Shown here one piece after another: positions 22,226-33,367 of a stretch of DNA of 64,000 bases. The stretch lies in the NCBI GenBank assembly GCA_021307315.1, contig JAJSPD010000052.1, positions 124,001 to 188,000 of the forward strand, read 5' to 3'. The first letter of the stretch is position 1. The number at the start of each line of letters is the position of its first letter. The DNA is from Bisporella sp. PMI_857. Its lineage: Eukaryota > Ascomycota > Leotiomycetes > Helotiales > Helotiaceae. Made by a program: the position numbers and the translations under genes. The notes under the pieces were generated by a model that was not told the origin of the DNA, made no database searches, and was given only the letters and a program-made list of their open reading frames with translations.

Positions 22226-24050
22226 ATGAGGTTTACATTCTTTTTAAGTGCTATCTTAGTGGTGGTACCTGTTTTCTCGAAGGTCGTTGTAAAGAAGAGA
22301 TATCTGCATGCTGCAGTGGCAGTGGATAAGAGCCGAACACAGCACATGGCAATGGGTGTGTTGGCAAGGAAGAGGAGTTTTGAGTATACGCCTTTGATAA
22401 AACGAGAAGATGGAGTGACGGAAATTGGAAGCTTTGATCTGGGGGTGAAAATCCCAGAGGATCCGCTTTTTTCAATGTAAGTCATTACGTGACGATTCTG
22501 AACGTCTACTCTGTTTCCAAAGGTTGAAAGGCTAGTGGTCTCAAGAAGTCAATTTCTTGTCAACTTTGAAATATCAGCCCCCCTATTTCTACAAGTGTAG
22601 TATGGACTGACAGCTGCGCAGACCCATAGGAGCAGCAGGCAGCCTTTCTGCAACCTGTATAGGTTGCTTCACAACCGGAATAGCAAAAGCCTCCACAACC
22701 GGCTTCGAAACAGATGATAACCTTCTTGAAAACGTGCTCGACGCAGCAGAGCAACTCGTCACAGATCCAGATGGCTTCCTGGCTTCAGCGCTCTCTATGA
22801 ATCTATTTATCGCCCTCGAGAACCTCGGGGGCCATTTCGAATTTGACATTGGATTTGATGGCACCGGCTCCCTCACCGTCCCAATATTTCATCCTATTAC
22901 TCCTCTCGGAGGTGAAATTCAAGGGAACGAGGTCGGCATCATATTTACCATTGATCTAGTCTTCACTGTCGAAGCTGCTGTCGGCTTCACCACTGGATTC
23001 GACATTTTCTTCCCAAAAGGTGCATCATTCAGCTTCAACCCCATCTCTGGAGACCTTCTTAGCATCACAGTAGACGGACTACAAGCCTCTGGGATTCCAT
23101 TCACCTTCAAAGGTGGCTCAGGAACCTTCACAGTCGCTCTTCGGATCGGATTAAAAGCTGGTTTAGGGGTCTCCCTCCTCGGCACTGGGTTTGAACTCGA
23201 GACAGGAATATACGTCGATGTCCCGACCTACAATGCGAGCATCGTGTTTGATCCGGCAGCGGAATGCCAGCTCGATTTCAAAGAGGGTTTCTTTGGCGTT
23301 GCTGCTGCGTATGCGCAGGCAGGCGTGAGTGTCAATTATATTGATTGGACCGCTGGTCCGAGTACCGCCGTGACATTCTTCACGGCTGACTTGCCAGGAG
23401 GGTGTATTGCTTCGAGGACTACCCTGTCTGATAAACCAGCGATAACAACTGCTCCCGCTGATTTTCCTGCCAGCCTGTCCACGGGAATACATGCCAATTC
23501 TACCATCCTGACTACAACGCATACTACTGTTACTGTAACTACAGGAATATACCAGAATGGAACAGCTCCTACTCCTCCTCCAGGAATTAAAATCACATCT
23601 CCAGCAGCAATCATTGTTCTTCCAACACCTATTCCGGGTGGGTTCACGCCGGGGTCCTCAGTTTCGATCCCTACAGCTGGAACATCAAGTCAAGCCATTG
23701 CACCTGCTATCTCCTTAGTCCCAGGCCAACAAGCACCAACTGCCGGTCTACAGCCTTTTGCCCCATACGTGTACAACTCATCCGTAGCCGCGGTTACATA
23801 TATAACAGCTTCGAGCGTGGCCACATTCCCTGGCTTCGTCGGCGCTCAAACTAGCACAGTAACACGAAACTCGGAAACAGGAAATGTCATTACGACTGTA
23901 GCCGGTATAGCTAGCCCGACAAATGAGATCCCTATTCCGCAGACAAGCACGCCTATCTTTCCGGGTGCTAACTCTGCGGTACGGATGGGGGTTTCGGGAG
24001 CCGGGATTTTATTGGCTGGCACTGCAGCGGTGTTTGTTTGCTTCTTGTAG
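22226..24050 (+). CDS. GPI-anchored Thr/Ser-rich cell-surface protein
   Basis: The exons are 22226..22476 and 22622..24050, totalling 1680 nt and 559 aa. The intron is long for this window (22477..22621, 145 nt). The acceptor GCGCAG is set by phase, because the upstream CAG reads straight into a stop. A signal peptide (MRFTFFLSAILVVVPVFS) is followed by a propeptide-like region ending near KREDGVTEIG, then a roughly 220-residue beta-rich domain with alternating hydrophobics (GHFEFDIGFDGTGSLTVPIF, GFDIFFPKGASFSFNPISGD, GLGVSLLGTGFELETG). A Thr/Ser/Pro-rich stalk and a C-terminal hydrophobic GPI signal (MGVSGAGILLAGTAAVFVCF) complete it. The layout resembles uncharacterised fungal surface proteins (possibly the DUF7223 group, from memory). 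It is likely in the cell wall or outer membrane; its role is unknown. Confidence 0.75.
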
Positions 24051-24490
24051 AAGGTTCTGGACTTCAGGAATTGACGCTGCCAGTTTGGTAAAGATTTATA
24101 AATGGAGTTCCGTTTGGCGTTATAATGTTTATATTTTTCGATACCTTCAAATGTACATATTGCTCTCTCATCTTGTCACAACGGTTCTCTCTGTGTACTT
24201 GAAACATCAATATATTCTTCTTAATCCTTCCAGAAAGATCGAAGAAAATCTAGACTATAAATGATAAGAATCTTACTTGTGATGAGAGGGCTGCGCCTTA
24301 ATCAATTACTAATTACCGATGAAGAACCTATGGACAAAAGGTACCTCCACCTTAGCTCTTGAATTCTCGCTAAGCTTGGACTAATTCCGCCATGTGTAGA
24401 AGATGATAAACATGGAAACATCGGAAGGGGAATATCTGCACTCCATCTTTGGAGCAATCGTTATGCCTTGCACCCCAATATCACAGAGCT
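24051..24490. other. Convergent 3' intergenic region
   Basis: 440 bp of AT-rich spacer between two convergent genes, with no ORF or repeat worth naming. Confidence 0.55.
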
Positions 24491-25667
24491 TCACTGAAAA
24501 TTATCTCCACCTCTTTCTTCCGTTGCCTCCTGGCTTGGTTTTGCATAATTCCCCTCAACTGGCTTGCCCATAGGTTTTCGTATCAACTCCCGTGAGCAAG
24601 GCTTTAGTACAATCTTAGGCTCGTCTAGCAGCACCCCGTCCGGCCCTGCATACGCGTACAAACCTGGCGCACTATCAACAAGTGTCCCATCTCTCTTCGT
24701 CTTGTTCCCCCACTTGTATCGGAAGCGTTCAGGCGATGTTATCATACGCAGTTGGAATATTACCGCGTCGCATATATGCTCATCGCTCGTCGGATACGGC
24801 CCGAGAAGCATCTCTACCCCTTCTTCATTACGTCGCTTGGTCCAGTACGTCATGTCCACGGCTGGGGCGAAGAATTCAGAAAGAAGATTTGAAACTTTCT
24901 GGAATACATCTTGCTTGACAAGCCAAATAGGTGTCCTTATGCCTTCCCAGCCCGATGCATGTTGTTTCACATACTCTTCGGCAAGCTGAAATGGGATCTT
25001 TGAAATGTAGTCTCTTTATTTAGGCGAAACTGTGGTATGTAGTGTAAGCATACCCATTTATGGGTCTTGGATATTTTGAAGACTTACAAGTCATCCCTTC
25101 TAGTGACTGAGAGAAGCTTCGCAGCCATCGATGGACCTGAGGGGTGAATAGAAGCAAACTTTCTTCAGGTTCGCACTCTAAAGATAGTCGCTGTAGAAAA
25201 ATATTGTTGATAATATGATCCGCCATTTCCAAAGCAGTCGATGAATTCTCAAGCATAAGAATGATATCTGGAAAATCAACACCTCCATTATAACCAAGTT
25301 CTTCTAATATATGGCGAACCGAATTTTCATCACTGGTGTAGAGGCGATAGTTTCCGGGGCAAGTACCAAAAGGGCCCACGGCTGACAGGTTGAGACGAAG
25401 GGCAGCACATCCATCTGAACGCCAATCTGGGTTTGAAGCGTCTGATAGCCAGGTAGTCCTCTCCGCTAGATCCTTTGAGAATGGCATCGCCTCTGCGATT
25501 GGCTGTGGTGGCGGTGCCTGTCCATCTGCAACCTCCATGACTTCCTCTGTTGCCATCCACGAAGCACGGAGCTTGAAAAACAGATATATGCAAAGGCATA
25601 ACACGGTTGTGATCAAAAAAGTGGCTGTAATAAGAGTAGCCAAGAGGGCTATGGCAACCGGCTCCAT
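24491..25667 (-). CDS. Single-pass membrane protein of unknown function
   Basis: The exons are 25667..25088 and 25011..24491, totalling 1101 nt and 366 aa. The intron is 25012..25087 (76 nt, GTAAGT...AAAGAG). The acceptor was chosen because it is the one that joins the frames without a stop (..EGMT|YYISKIPFQLAEEYVKQH). A strong N-terminal membrane anchor covers residues 3-27 (ALLATLITATFLITTVLCLC), then a mostly soluble domain of about 330 residues (TTWLSDASNPDWRSDGCAAL, EMLLGPYPTSDEHICDAVIF, FRYKWGNKTKRDGT, GLYAYAGPDGVLLDEPKI). I do not recognise the family. The ORF can be read four codons further upstream only from a TTG, so the ATG at 25667 is preferred. It lies at the left edge of the accessory region. 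Confidence 0.6.
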
Positions 25668-26629
25668 GTTGACAGTCAATAGGAATTAGCAGACTTTGGA
25701 GTAGGCGTGAAAGGCTAAAGGATATAATATGGGACCAGGCAACATATTTGTCAATCCAGCAGATAGAGGACAATTTTCTAAGCACAACAAAAGTTGGCTC
25801 TAGCGGTCGGTGAGGCCTGCCGAGACAAATCCTTATGACCATTTGACCACAAAAAACCCACGGCTAATGTGTAACAATATTTAGCGCCATGATACTATTT
25901 CCTTGGAAAATTTTCGCCTTAGTGGGTCACGCTTTATTCAGTAGAACAGATGCTATAACGGCGTGCAGGCGCAATGTGATGAATCAGAGAACCCGACGGG
26001 TAGCGACAGGCTGGGCCAGATACACCTTCCGCGGTCACTAGACAGGCTGTTGTGTGTTCAGGAAAATGGTTATATCTTGTTCTTTGTCCGGAGCTCTGAT
26101 TGAGTCTCTGTGCGGTTGCACCGTAAGGCTTTTGTATGGATGATCTGGGAATCCAGTTTCAAGGTGCCTTCTCAAAGAAAATTTCCTAACATTTCGGCGG
26201 TCGCTCACATTTATTGGTTTCGGGAAGCTGTCATAAATCCCTGAACGTGAAAGTTATTTCCATCAGTAAGATATTGATGTCGTTACCGTCTGGTTCAGCT
26301 AGGCCGGCCAGATCCTGTAGTCATCCATTTCTAATGAAACTTTGCCCTGGTTCTGGATGCTCTTAAGGTAGACTGCTAGTGACATTAAGTGTCAAGGAAA
26401 ATCTAAGCTAGTTACGGTTAGCTAAGAAAAACATCACTACCTATCTCATTCACAAGGATTCATCTTTATAATCCTTAAAACATAGGTTCCATGATATTCC
26501 AATAGTCCTTTGGTTTACGAAGACAGTAGAGACATATATGTCAAGCTCTAATAAGTTGCATCTTAATCAAGCCTATCATTTCCTTCAACCAAAAAAGATA
26601 TAAGCGATGCTAACAAATTGAAGCGGGCG
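25668..26629. other. AT-rich spacer left of the HSP70-like pseudogene
   Basis: About 960 bp with no coding segment. The HSP70 N-terminal phosphate-loop motif (DxGTT) expected upstream of the pseudogene is not found here in any frame, so the pseudogene is truncated at its 5' end. Nothing else is recognised. Confidence 0.5.
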
Positions 26630-28580
26630 AAGGCATGAAAATCCCATTCCAAAACAGCTTGCCGTTCACCCAAAGTTGCTCCATAAGTAAAACCCAACAA
26701 CCATTCTTTACGACCAAGACGGTAACTCCAAAGTCGGGAAACGCGTCTCCGATGAACATGGCATGGCTAGCAATCTTAAGGGGTTGTTTGTTGATAAGAT
26801 TCCCGCCATGATACGCGCCCATCAGAGATGGAAATCGCCGAAGAATTGATTACGGACTACCTCCACCAATTTTGCAGCGATCTGCTCCACCGATTCTTGA
26901 AAAAGGAAGGCATCGTAAAACACCAGCTCAAAGCAATGTGGTATCTGACAACACCTGGTTGCTGGAGCAAGGGAGATCAGTTGGACTTCCAGGGATTGGC
27001 TCAGAAGGTTCTTGTCTCCATTCTTCCGGATTCTACTGTTTGCGTTGATATTTCAGAGTCTCTAGCAGCTGCGAATTCTTAGTCGACCACCTACAGCTAA
27101 GCCCTGGGACTTGGGCGATCACTTATGATGTAGGCGGGCTTACAGTTGGTAAGTTAATTCTTGCGTAATTTCTCCTTCGTTTAGGGGCTAAGAAAAGCCT
27201 AAGAGCGTTCTGGATATTGTGGAGCACGACCTGTGAGACCTAACAAAGGCGTGTAAGTCTCACGATTGTCAAATGGCTTACAGAGCTCTCTGTTCACTAC
27301 AGCATTTGCCCGCTCAAATTGCTGACTACTTAAATAGACACCGCTATTTGTTTGACTGAGAGCGTAGAGGGAAAGACCATCCCAGAAGCGTTTCCAATCG
27401 CACTTAAAGCCCTTATTCACAGGGGCGGTCTGAAAAGCGTTGCTGATGTTGATAGAAACATAATGACACTTCAAGAAGTGATGCCCGAGACAAGGCACTC
27501 AATTTTGTGAACAGTAGTCAATGGGAGGCTGTTCGGCATGAATTCCAGGGTGAAACTGACCTCAATATTACGCTAGATAGCAGCCTAAACTTCAAAAACC
27601 ATAATGTAGGAGGCAATTCGATTTCAATCAAAGGGAAGCTGATTACAGTATCAAGGTATGGAGGTTCTATTATCGCCACTAATCCCACATCTAATGAATG
27701 GACGTTGGATTAATCGATTGCTAGACACTTAATACAAACACTCTTTAACGACTTCCTCCGACGTATGTACGACGAACTTGACAACGCAATACGGCGATCG
27801 AAGGAGGTCAGCAACAGACGCAGAAAATCTGTGAGTGACGTCCATTTTCTAGCAACCAGAGGCGTTAATTCAAATCTTCATAGGATCTCATTGCACTTTG
27901 TGGCGGCGGAGGCGTGATGGCGGAACTTTTGAATAAATTGAAGTTGCGTTACCCTGGAATTCCTATCAAGACGGCACAGACGATTGAGCAATCGTCAGTA
28001 TCTCCTATACGACGAATATCATATATCTAATCATCCTTAGCTGTCTTGCAACAATTCACGGTCACCGGATATATCGGCTCCGACAGATACTGCAAAGCTT
28101 CTTAACCAGTATTCATTTAGGTATCTCAGCCCCGGAAAAAGGATCGTTAAAGAGAATTGAGTGGCGCGAGGTAGGTTTTTTATGCTATCACCGCCAAGGG
28201 GAGGCAGCTACGTACAAAAAGAACCAACACTAATGACAGAGGATGCTCAGAACCCGACCCGAGCGACAATATTCGAATTCATTGCCACAGGCTCTAGTAA
28301 GACACAAGTCCATTATTTCCCAGTGCAATTAAAGGGCAATATGAGGCCCGAATAGTTCTCGACGGAAAGGTTGACTAAGGAGCCCGGGGAAGGGGATCGA
28401 GCTTTGGTCTGGAGACTGGAAGTCCCCATCGTCAGATCAAGGTTGGCGAAACAAGTCTATTTCATTACTGTAGAATGTACTGGCAGCGGAAGAGGAGAAT
28501 TCAGTTTCAAAGCCCATGACGGGCAAAGTCCTGCTGTAAACCTGAACTTGGTTGCCACACCTTGTTACTGTTTAGATTGA
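26630..28580 (+). pseudogene. Decayed HSP70-like ATPase gene (fungal non-canonical HSP70 family), introns retained
   Basis: Fragments in family order span all three forward frames. They are: TTILYDQDGNSKVGKRVSDE (from 26691, after an in-frame TAA at 26688); EIAEELITDYLHQFCSDLLH (26828 on); QLSPGTWAITYDVGGLTVG, the nucleotide-binding DxGGxT motif, in a different frame just after 27073; a Cys-Gly-Ala segment near 27215; SSQWEAVRHEFQGETDLN (27507 on); FNDFLRRMYDELDNAI; IALCGGGGVMAELLNKLK; GHRIYRLRQILQSF; and a C-terminal stretch to 28580 broken by a TAG at 28353-28355. Three introns still have good signals and correct phase (27656..27724, 27831..27883, 27994..28040). The gene therefore decayed in place and is not a retrocopy. 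The N-terminal DxGTT part is missing. Non-canonical HSP70-like ATPases are expanded in filamentous fungi, with mostly unknown roles. Confidence 0.7.
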
Positions 28581-29175
28581 GCTGGACCACAAGCAGAGTG
28601 TTTTTCTTGGAGACAAGAGACCAGAGGATAAGACTTTACATTACTGCACTCGTTTCTTAGGGTATTTGAAAAGCATTTTAGCTCTTCCTATCAGATTGGT
28701 GTCGGTTATAGAAAGCTTGTATAATAGAGTTTAGAACGTAGTTTTGTTTTTCTTTCGCAAGCCGTAAAGTAATTGACTCTGATGAGCACCAACATATCCC
28801 TTTTCTCACTTCGTTTCTCCTGCTGATTATGTTTCAATCTTGCAACGAACAGCCAGCCTTTTACATAATTTATTTATCGGAACCGTGATACCGATCCTGT
28901 CTAAAGCTTAGACATGATCCTAGCTGCCACACGTCCATGTATCTCTTTGTTACAGTTCAGCTAATGTAAGTCAAGGCCTTTCAAAGTAGATCATTGACTC
29001 AGGGACTAGATGAGGCCAAAGGAACAATGGCTACACCATGGATTATATACAGGGGTTGCTGAAGCTCTCCCAACCACAATCTTGTCACCTAAGTGTAACC
29101 CAACAGTTATTTGCCTTCGCTATACCTGCTATATATCAATCCATTCCGCAACCACTCTTCATCCACTAGCTTACA
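28581..29175. promoter_or_regulatory. Upstream region of the solo STAND N-terminal-domain gene
   Basis: 595 bp, AT-rich, with no ORF. A TATATAT stretch at 29130-29136 lies about 40 bp upstream of the ATG at 29176 and is a possible core promoter element. Confidence 0.4.
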
Positions 29176-29707
29176 ATGTCCAGCACAGTTTCCGTCGCCG
29201 ACCTAATCAACACAACCATGTTCATTTCGGAAGTAATCTGTAGCTTCATCTCCGCAATAGATGACCGCGCCGACCTCTGCGCCGACCTGCAGCAAGTGAG
29301 CTTTCACATCCGTCTCACCGCCAGCCTCACCAACGAATACTTCCTCGACCCCGATCTGCTCGAAGGATGGAGCCGCTCTCTCATGGGCCTCCGCAAGATC
29401 GCCCGCCGCCTCGAGAGGGAGCTCTGTGCTTCTGCTGCGCCGATGACGATTTCGGCCCGGGTAAAGTTCACGATCCGGTCCAAAAGTTGGGCTGAAAAGG
29501 AGGTGCGGAAGTTAAAGGACAAGGTGGTCGCCATCGACAAGCTGAATAGGTCGTACGTATCCCCAGCGCCGTCGTGTCCGTTTTCTTGTATTTTGCCTGC
29601 TTGATCATAGGCTAAGGTTAAGCTATGCGGTCTTTAGGATTCGAGAATCGGCCGTGAGTAGAGTCTTGGAGGATCTTGGAAATCTTCCAAGAGGTGAAAT
29701 GTTGTAG
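29176..29707 (+). CDS. Small stand-alone protein resembling the helical N-terminal domain of fungal STAND (NLR-like) proteins
   Basis: The exons are 29176..29552 and 29611..29707, totalling 474 nt and 157 aa. The intron is 29553..29610 (58 nt, GTACGT...TCATAG) and joins ..IDKLNRS to LRLSYAVFRIRESAVSRVLE, ending LPRGEML*. The protein is all-helical by composition. VADLINTTMFISEVICSFIS, a DLCADLQQVSFHIRLTASLT helix, then GWSRSLMGLRKIARRLEREL and a basic RVKFTIRSKSWAEKEVRKLK helix follow the pattern of the N-terminal domain that precedes NACHT/ankyrin or other STAND modules in fungi. No NACHT, NB-ARC or repeat module follows within the next kilobases, so it is a single-domain protein. Similar solo domains in fungi often partner with NLR proteins encoded elsewhere; that is inference here. 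Exon 1 is GC-rich against AT-rich flanks. Confidence 0.6.
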
Positions 29708-30115
29708 GAGGAGGTATTGCAAATCTAGTCCGTTATATGAAACATTATTGTATAGGCCGGTGCTTCACATAGTAACGGATTAGGCAACATGTATGACTAA
29801 AAGTTGCATCAAATTATATGCCCTTTATTAATTCATTTTTGCCTCCTCATTTCTGCCGTTTCTCCCAATTTTCGTTCTTCCATGTTTCCCTTAAATTCCC
29901 CCGTTTCTTGCATTCGTGTCCATTATTTTCCGGCCTAGGACTTGCTCCTTTCCAGATATTGCATCTTGCTTCATTATTCTCAACTAGCATCTTCGATACT
30001 AATGCTAATACGTAAATAGTAGCGCTATATCTTCACAGAGCATATAGATTAACTCCACGACTTTCTGCTCCAGTCGATATCCGCAAAGCTAATCCATACC
30101 CAAAGGCCTTGCTTC
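29708..30115. other. Convergent 3' intergenic region
   Basis: 408 bp, T-rich on the plus strand, between convergent genes. It has no supported ORF and no continuation of the STAND-like protein in any frame. Confidence 0.55.
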
Positions 30116-30651
30116 TCAAGAACCGGTCGTCAACTTCGCGATCAGGGCTTGATGTAACTGCTCATGGCTGCTCTGGACCTGTGACCTTACTAGTGGAAGT
30201 AGAAGAACGTTCCCGGTAACATCGCACCGTTCGTGCAGGGTCGGGCTGCTTCCATCCACAGATGTCACTTCCCAGTGTCCCGTGGTGGTAATCCCTAAGC
30301 CGGCGCTGACCACGGTGTCCATGCTTGCGGGGCCGTTCTGGAACGTCGCTATGTATGTCGTGGGGATGATGCCGAAAAGCGTATCGGTGATGGAGTAGAC
30401 GGCTGGTATGGCTGCTGGTGCGCTGGTAAGCGCCGAGCTCTTAACAAGGGGGTTGAGATGGATCATCGTGTCTGCGTCGTGCAGGACATCGAGTACAGCT
30501 GAGAGTGATATGGTTGCTGGGATTGGGGTGTCGATGGTTATAGTGATTGTCTGATCGATGGCTGTGGAGAATTCACGTTAGCATTTTAATATTATGTAGA
30601 GTTGCTGGGGCTGAGCGTACAGCGAGGATCAATGTTTACCGGCGCTCCCAT
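30116..30651 (-). CDS. Small SRPBCC-like protein (DUF7053 type)
   Basis: The exons are 30651..30621 and 30561..30116, totalling 477 nt and 158 aa. The intron is 30562..30620 (59 nt, GTACGC...GCTAACG...CACAG) and gives MGAPVNIDPR|SIDQTITITIDTPIP. The body alternates beta-strand-like segments (QTITITIDTPIPATISLSAV, PAVYSITDTLFGIIPTTYIA, GLGITTTGHWEVTSVDG, VTGNVLLLPLVRSQV) and ends in a C-terminal helix (SSHEQLHQALIAKL). This is the shape of SRPBCC/START-like folds and resembles the fungal DUF7053 family as I remember it. Such domains bind hydrophobic ligands; no ligand can be named. It is intact while its neighbours in this region are decaying. Confidence 0.6.
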
Positions 30652-31845
30652 GATCTGTGTAACTATACACAAGAAAAAGGTAACTATTGAAATTTTAAGG
30701 TTGAGCAACATCATGTATACGGCATTAGAGGCAGCGACTCAATGCTCAAGTATAAAGAGAAAAGTTGACTCCTGCTCGACGTATATGAATAAAGTGGCCT
30801 AAGACTTGGTGTAAACACATTATTCATCGCATATTATATAACTATAGATTCTAGGACTCTTTGCTAAGAAATGAATATCAGGGGCCTAGAACGGCACAGC
30901 AAATAAGGGCCGTGAAAGGGAGTGCATGTTTCGAAACTATTACTGCATCAATCATTTAAACATTTCGTTGGCCAGCTCATTTTAATGCCAATCAGGCGCT
31001 GGAAGAAAGATTTGGGAACGCCGGTCACGCTTCTGGCCAGCGGTCACTTTCTAGCCAAAGGAGGCTCATCTTTGCTACGTCTCAAATCACGAGAAGGTAA
31101 AAGTCTGGGTTTCAGCCTGAACAACGAGTCGTATGTGACCCGTGGCAAATAGTATTATACATAGCTGCTCTTCACGTGGCGCAGCCGATAGACCCTACGG
31201 CAAAGACGACACGTGATCATCCCTATAAGCACCTCTTTAATGTATGCCACTTCAGGGTTGCTGCAGTGTTTCACTACGTAAAGGATAGAAATGGAGGGTT
31301 GTCGGCGCAACGTAGCAATGGTTTAAGGCCACTCCAAGCCCTTTTACATATATACCACCGGCTCATGTCAAGCTAAAATGCAAGGCTCAGGTGCTACGTT
31401 ATGGCATACAGGAATTAAAAGCCTTGCTCAATCCAAGGTATACGTGCTGTCAGACACAGGAGACAAGCTCTTACTAGCCTACCAGGATGGGGACTTACTT
31501 TACATTCGTGTAAAACCAAATTATCATGGTATCAGATTAGTTAAAAGAAGTCAGAGGTAATGATAAATGTGCTTTTCCACCTGCCTAATAGTAGGCTGAG
31601 CTGTATCCTATATGCAATATACCCATCCTCCAGGCATCGATAAAGAGCCATATCCCAGCCATAAACACCAAACGCCACTTTCTTCCATAAAATCAAGGTG
31701 TGTTGACCTTCCATTGATGTGTTGCCTTCCATATGCCGTCAACACCGTTTCTAACCATACCAGCCTTATCCTCTCTAACACTCCGTAAGTCTCCATTCTG
31801 CCCACATCTACCCACAGAACAGAAAGACATATGAGAGGTGTAAAA
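30652..31845. other. Gene-poor spacer
   Basis: About 1.2 kb. Short ORFs only (76 codons at most), none with recognisable features or acceptable splice partners. No RNA gene or repeat is seen. Confidence 0.5.
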
Positions 31846-32373
31846 TCACAGACTTAGCCTATCCAAACTCAGACTCCCACCGCTCCTCTGTCGTCTAATA
31901 GTCCCCAACTTAAAATACCGCTCCTCGCCCGCCGCTGTCCGGCCACCAATATACCATTTCTCCGCCCCTAAAACGTCCCTGAAGCCCTCTGAACTACTAT
32001 CACTCTCCCTCCTATTTCTCGCTTCAGTCCAGTATCCTCTATTCGCTCCATTTGCCACCCCACCCCTTTCAGAGCCTCCTCTATCACCGCCGATATTTAG
32101 GGGTTCTGTTCCGGGACTTAAAGATAATGGGCTTGTTGAGACATTTCTTGGTGAATGGAGAGTAGAAAGAGCTGCTGTCGTGGCGCCTGTTTTTGTAGTT
32201 ATGGTGCGTGGATTTGACGGCGTTGAGGTTGAAGAAGAGGAGGTGTGTGTGGTTGTATGTGAGGGTTGTGACGAAGACGGGTTTGCCGAAGTCGCTTTCC
32301 CATGAGAGACGGCGGAGTGGGCGCGGAAGGCAGCGAGGAAGTTGGAAAGGAAGGGTCTTTGGTTCGTCGGCAT
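31846..32373 (-). CDS. Small conserved fungal protein of unknown function with C-terminal WYIGGRT motif
   Basis: A single exon of 175 aa starting at the ATG at 32373 (MPTNQRPFLSNFLAAFRAHS). An upstream in-frame Met at 32478 is possible but yields non-conserved-looking sequence. The N-terminal ~20 residues look like an amphipathic helix. The middle is Ser/Thr-rich and probably disordered (about residues 25-75). The C-terminus is more ordered: SSEGFRDVLGAEKWYIGGRT, EERYFKLGTIRRQ and SLSLDRLSL. I recall similar short proteins with this C-terminal signature in other filamentous ascomycetes, without a known function. Same strand as ALG10 but about 1 kb downstream of it, so it is not co-transcribed on this evidence. 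Confidence 0.55.
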   Translation of the reverse strand: MPTNQRPFLSNFLAAFRAHSAVSHGKATSANPSSSQPSHTTTHTSSSSTSTPSNPRTITTKTGATTAALSTLHSPRNVSTSPLSLSPGTEPLNIGGDRGGSERGGVANGANRGYWTEARNRRESDSSSEGFRDVLGAEKWYIGGRTAAGEERYFKLGTIRRQRSGGSLSLDRLSL

Positions 32374-33367
32374 TGTAGATGTTGTGTGGTTTCCAGAGAT
32401 GGGTGAGAGCAGGATGATCGTCTCTAGACTCTGCTGTCTGCTGTCGTTGTAGCAGTATCCAGAATCCTCTTTCCCCACGCAGAGATACCCTCTTTCTACT
32501 GCCTTTTAAATTTTGCCTCCTAGATCTCGTTGCCTCCAAAGCGTTTTTTGATATGGTTCTCCCTCCACTACCCCTCGATTCCGTTGCACGTCCTTATCGT
32601 CCAACTTGTGTACACCAGCGTAATGCCCTCTTCTTGTTTTGATTCTTGATGTCGTCTTCTGCCTTGCCTTGCAGAGAGAGGTGGGAAGGTTTAGCTTTGG
32701 GGCAGATGAGGGGAAAAAGGTTATTCAGTGGAATGACGTCCAGCGTAGTGGCTCGTCGGGATGCGACGGCTTGAAGGGAAAGATGCGGGACGATGACAAA
32801 GGACCAATTACAAGCCATGTATTTTGCAGCAGATGCTTAGTCATGTATGCCGCATCAACCAAAGATAACCATATCATTCATCCTTCATAGTTGATTCATT
32901 TCCCATAAAAGTGTTGCTGTCAAAAAAGATATGCGCTCATATCAATAGTCTTTCAGCTATCGCGGGGGTGAGAGAGCGGGAGGGGAAAGATTAGAAAAAT
33001 GACGGGCATCTTCTCAAAAAAAGAACCTTGTGCAACAAGCCTCTGCGAGCAAGATGCAGCCCGATGTTCGCAGATTATCCAGTGACGAGCCGTGCATTAC
33101 ATGTGAGCTGCAGCGACGTTGCTTTTGTGTCTTGCCGAGGATCGCCACATTTCGCAAACAATGAGATGATTATGTCAAGTGCCAGAGTGGGATGCAAATG
33201 GCTTGGTTCACGTGGCGTATCACGTGTGCCATCTATTGGATACTGTGCTCAAGTACTTGTACAACATTAACTATTCTCTGTATCGCTAGCTGTATACACT
33301 CTATCATAATTCTTACCACACAAATCCAAACTGGTACAGGAATATACTACACGGGAGTTTCGAACTT
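32374..33367. other. Spacer between ALG10 3' end and the WYIGGRT gene
   Basis: 994 bp holding the 5' region of the 31846-32373 gene and the ALG10 3' UTR. Only short shadow ORFs are seen, and no repeat or RNA gene. Confidence 0.5.

Noticed and set aside
26610..26822. 70-codon minus-strand ORF
   Set aside because: It is antisense to the HSP70-like fragment TTILYDQDGNSKVGKRV on the plus strand.
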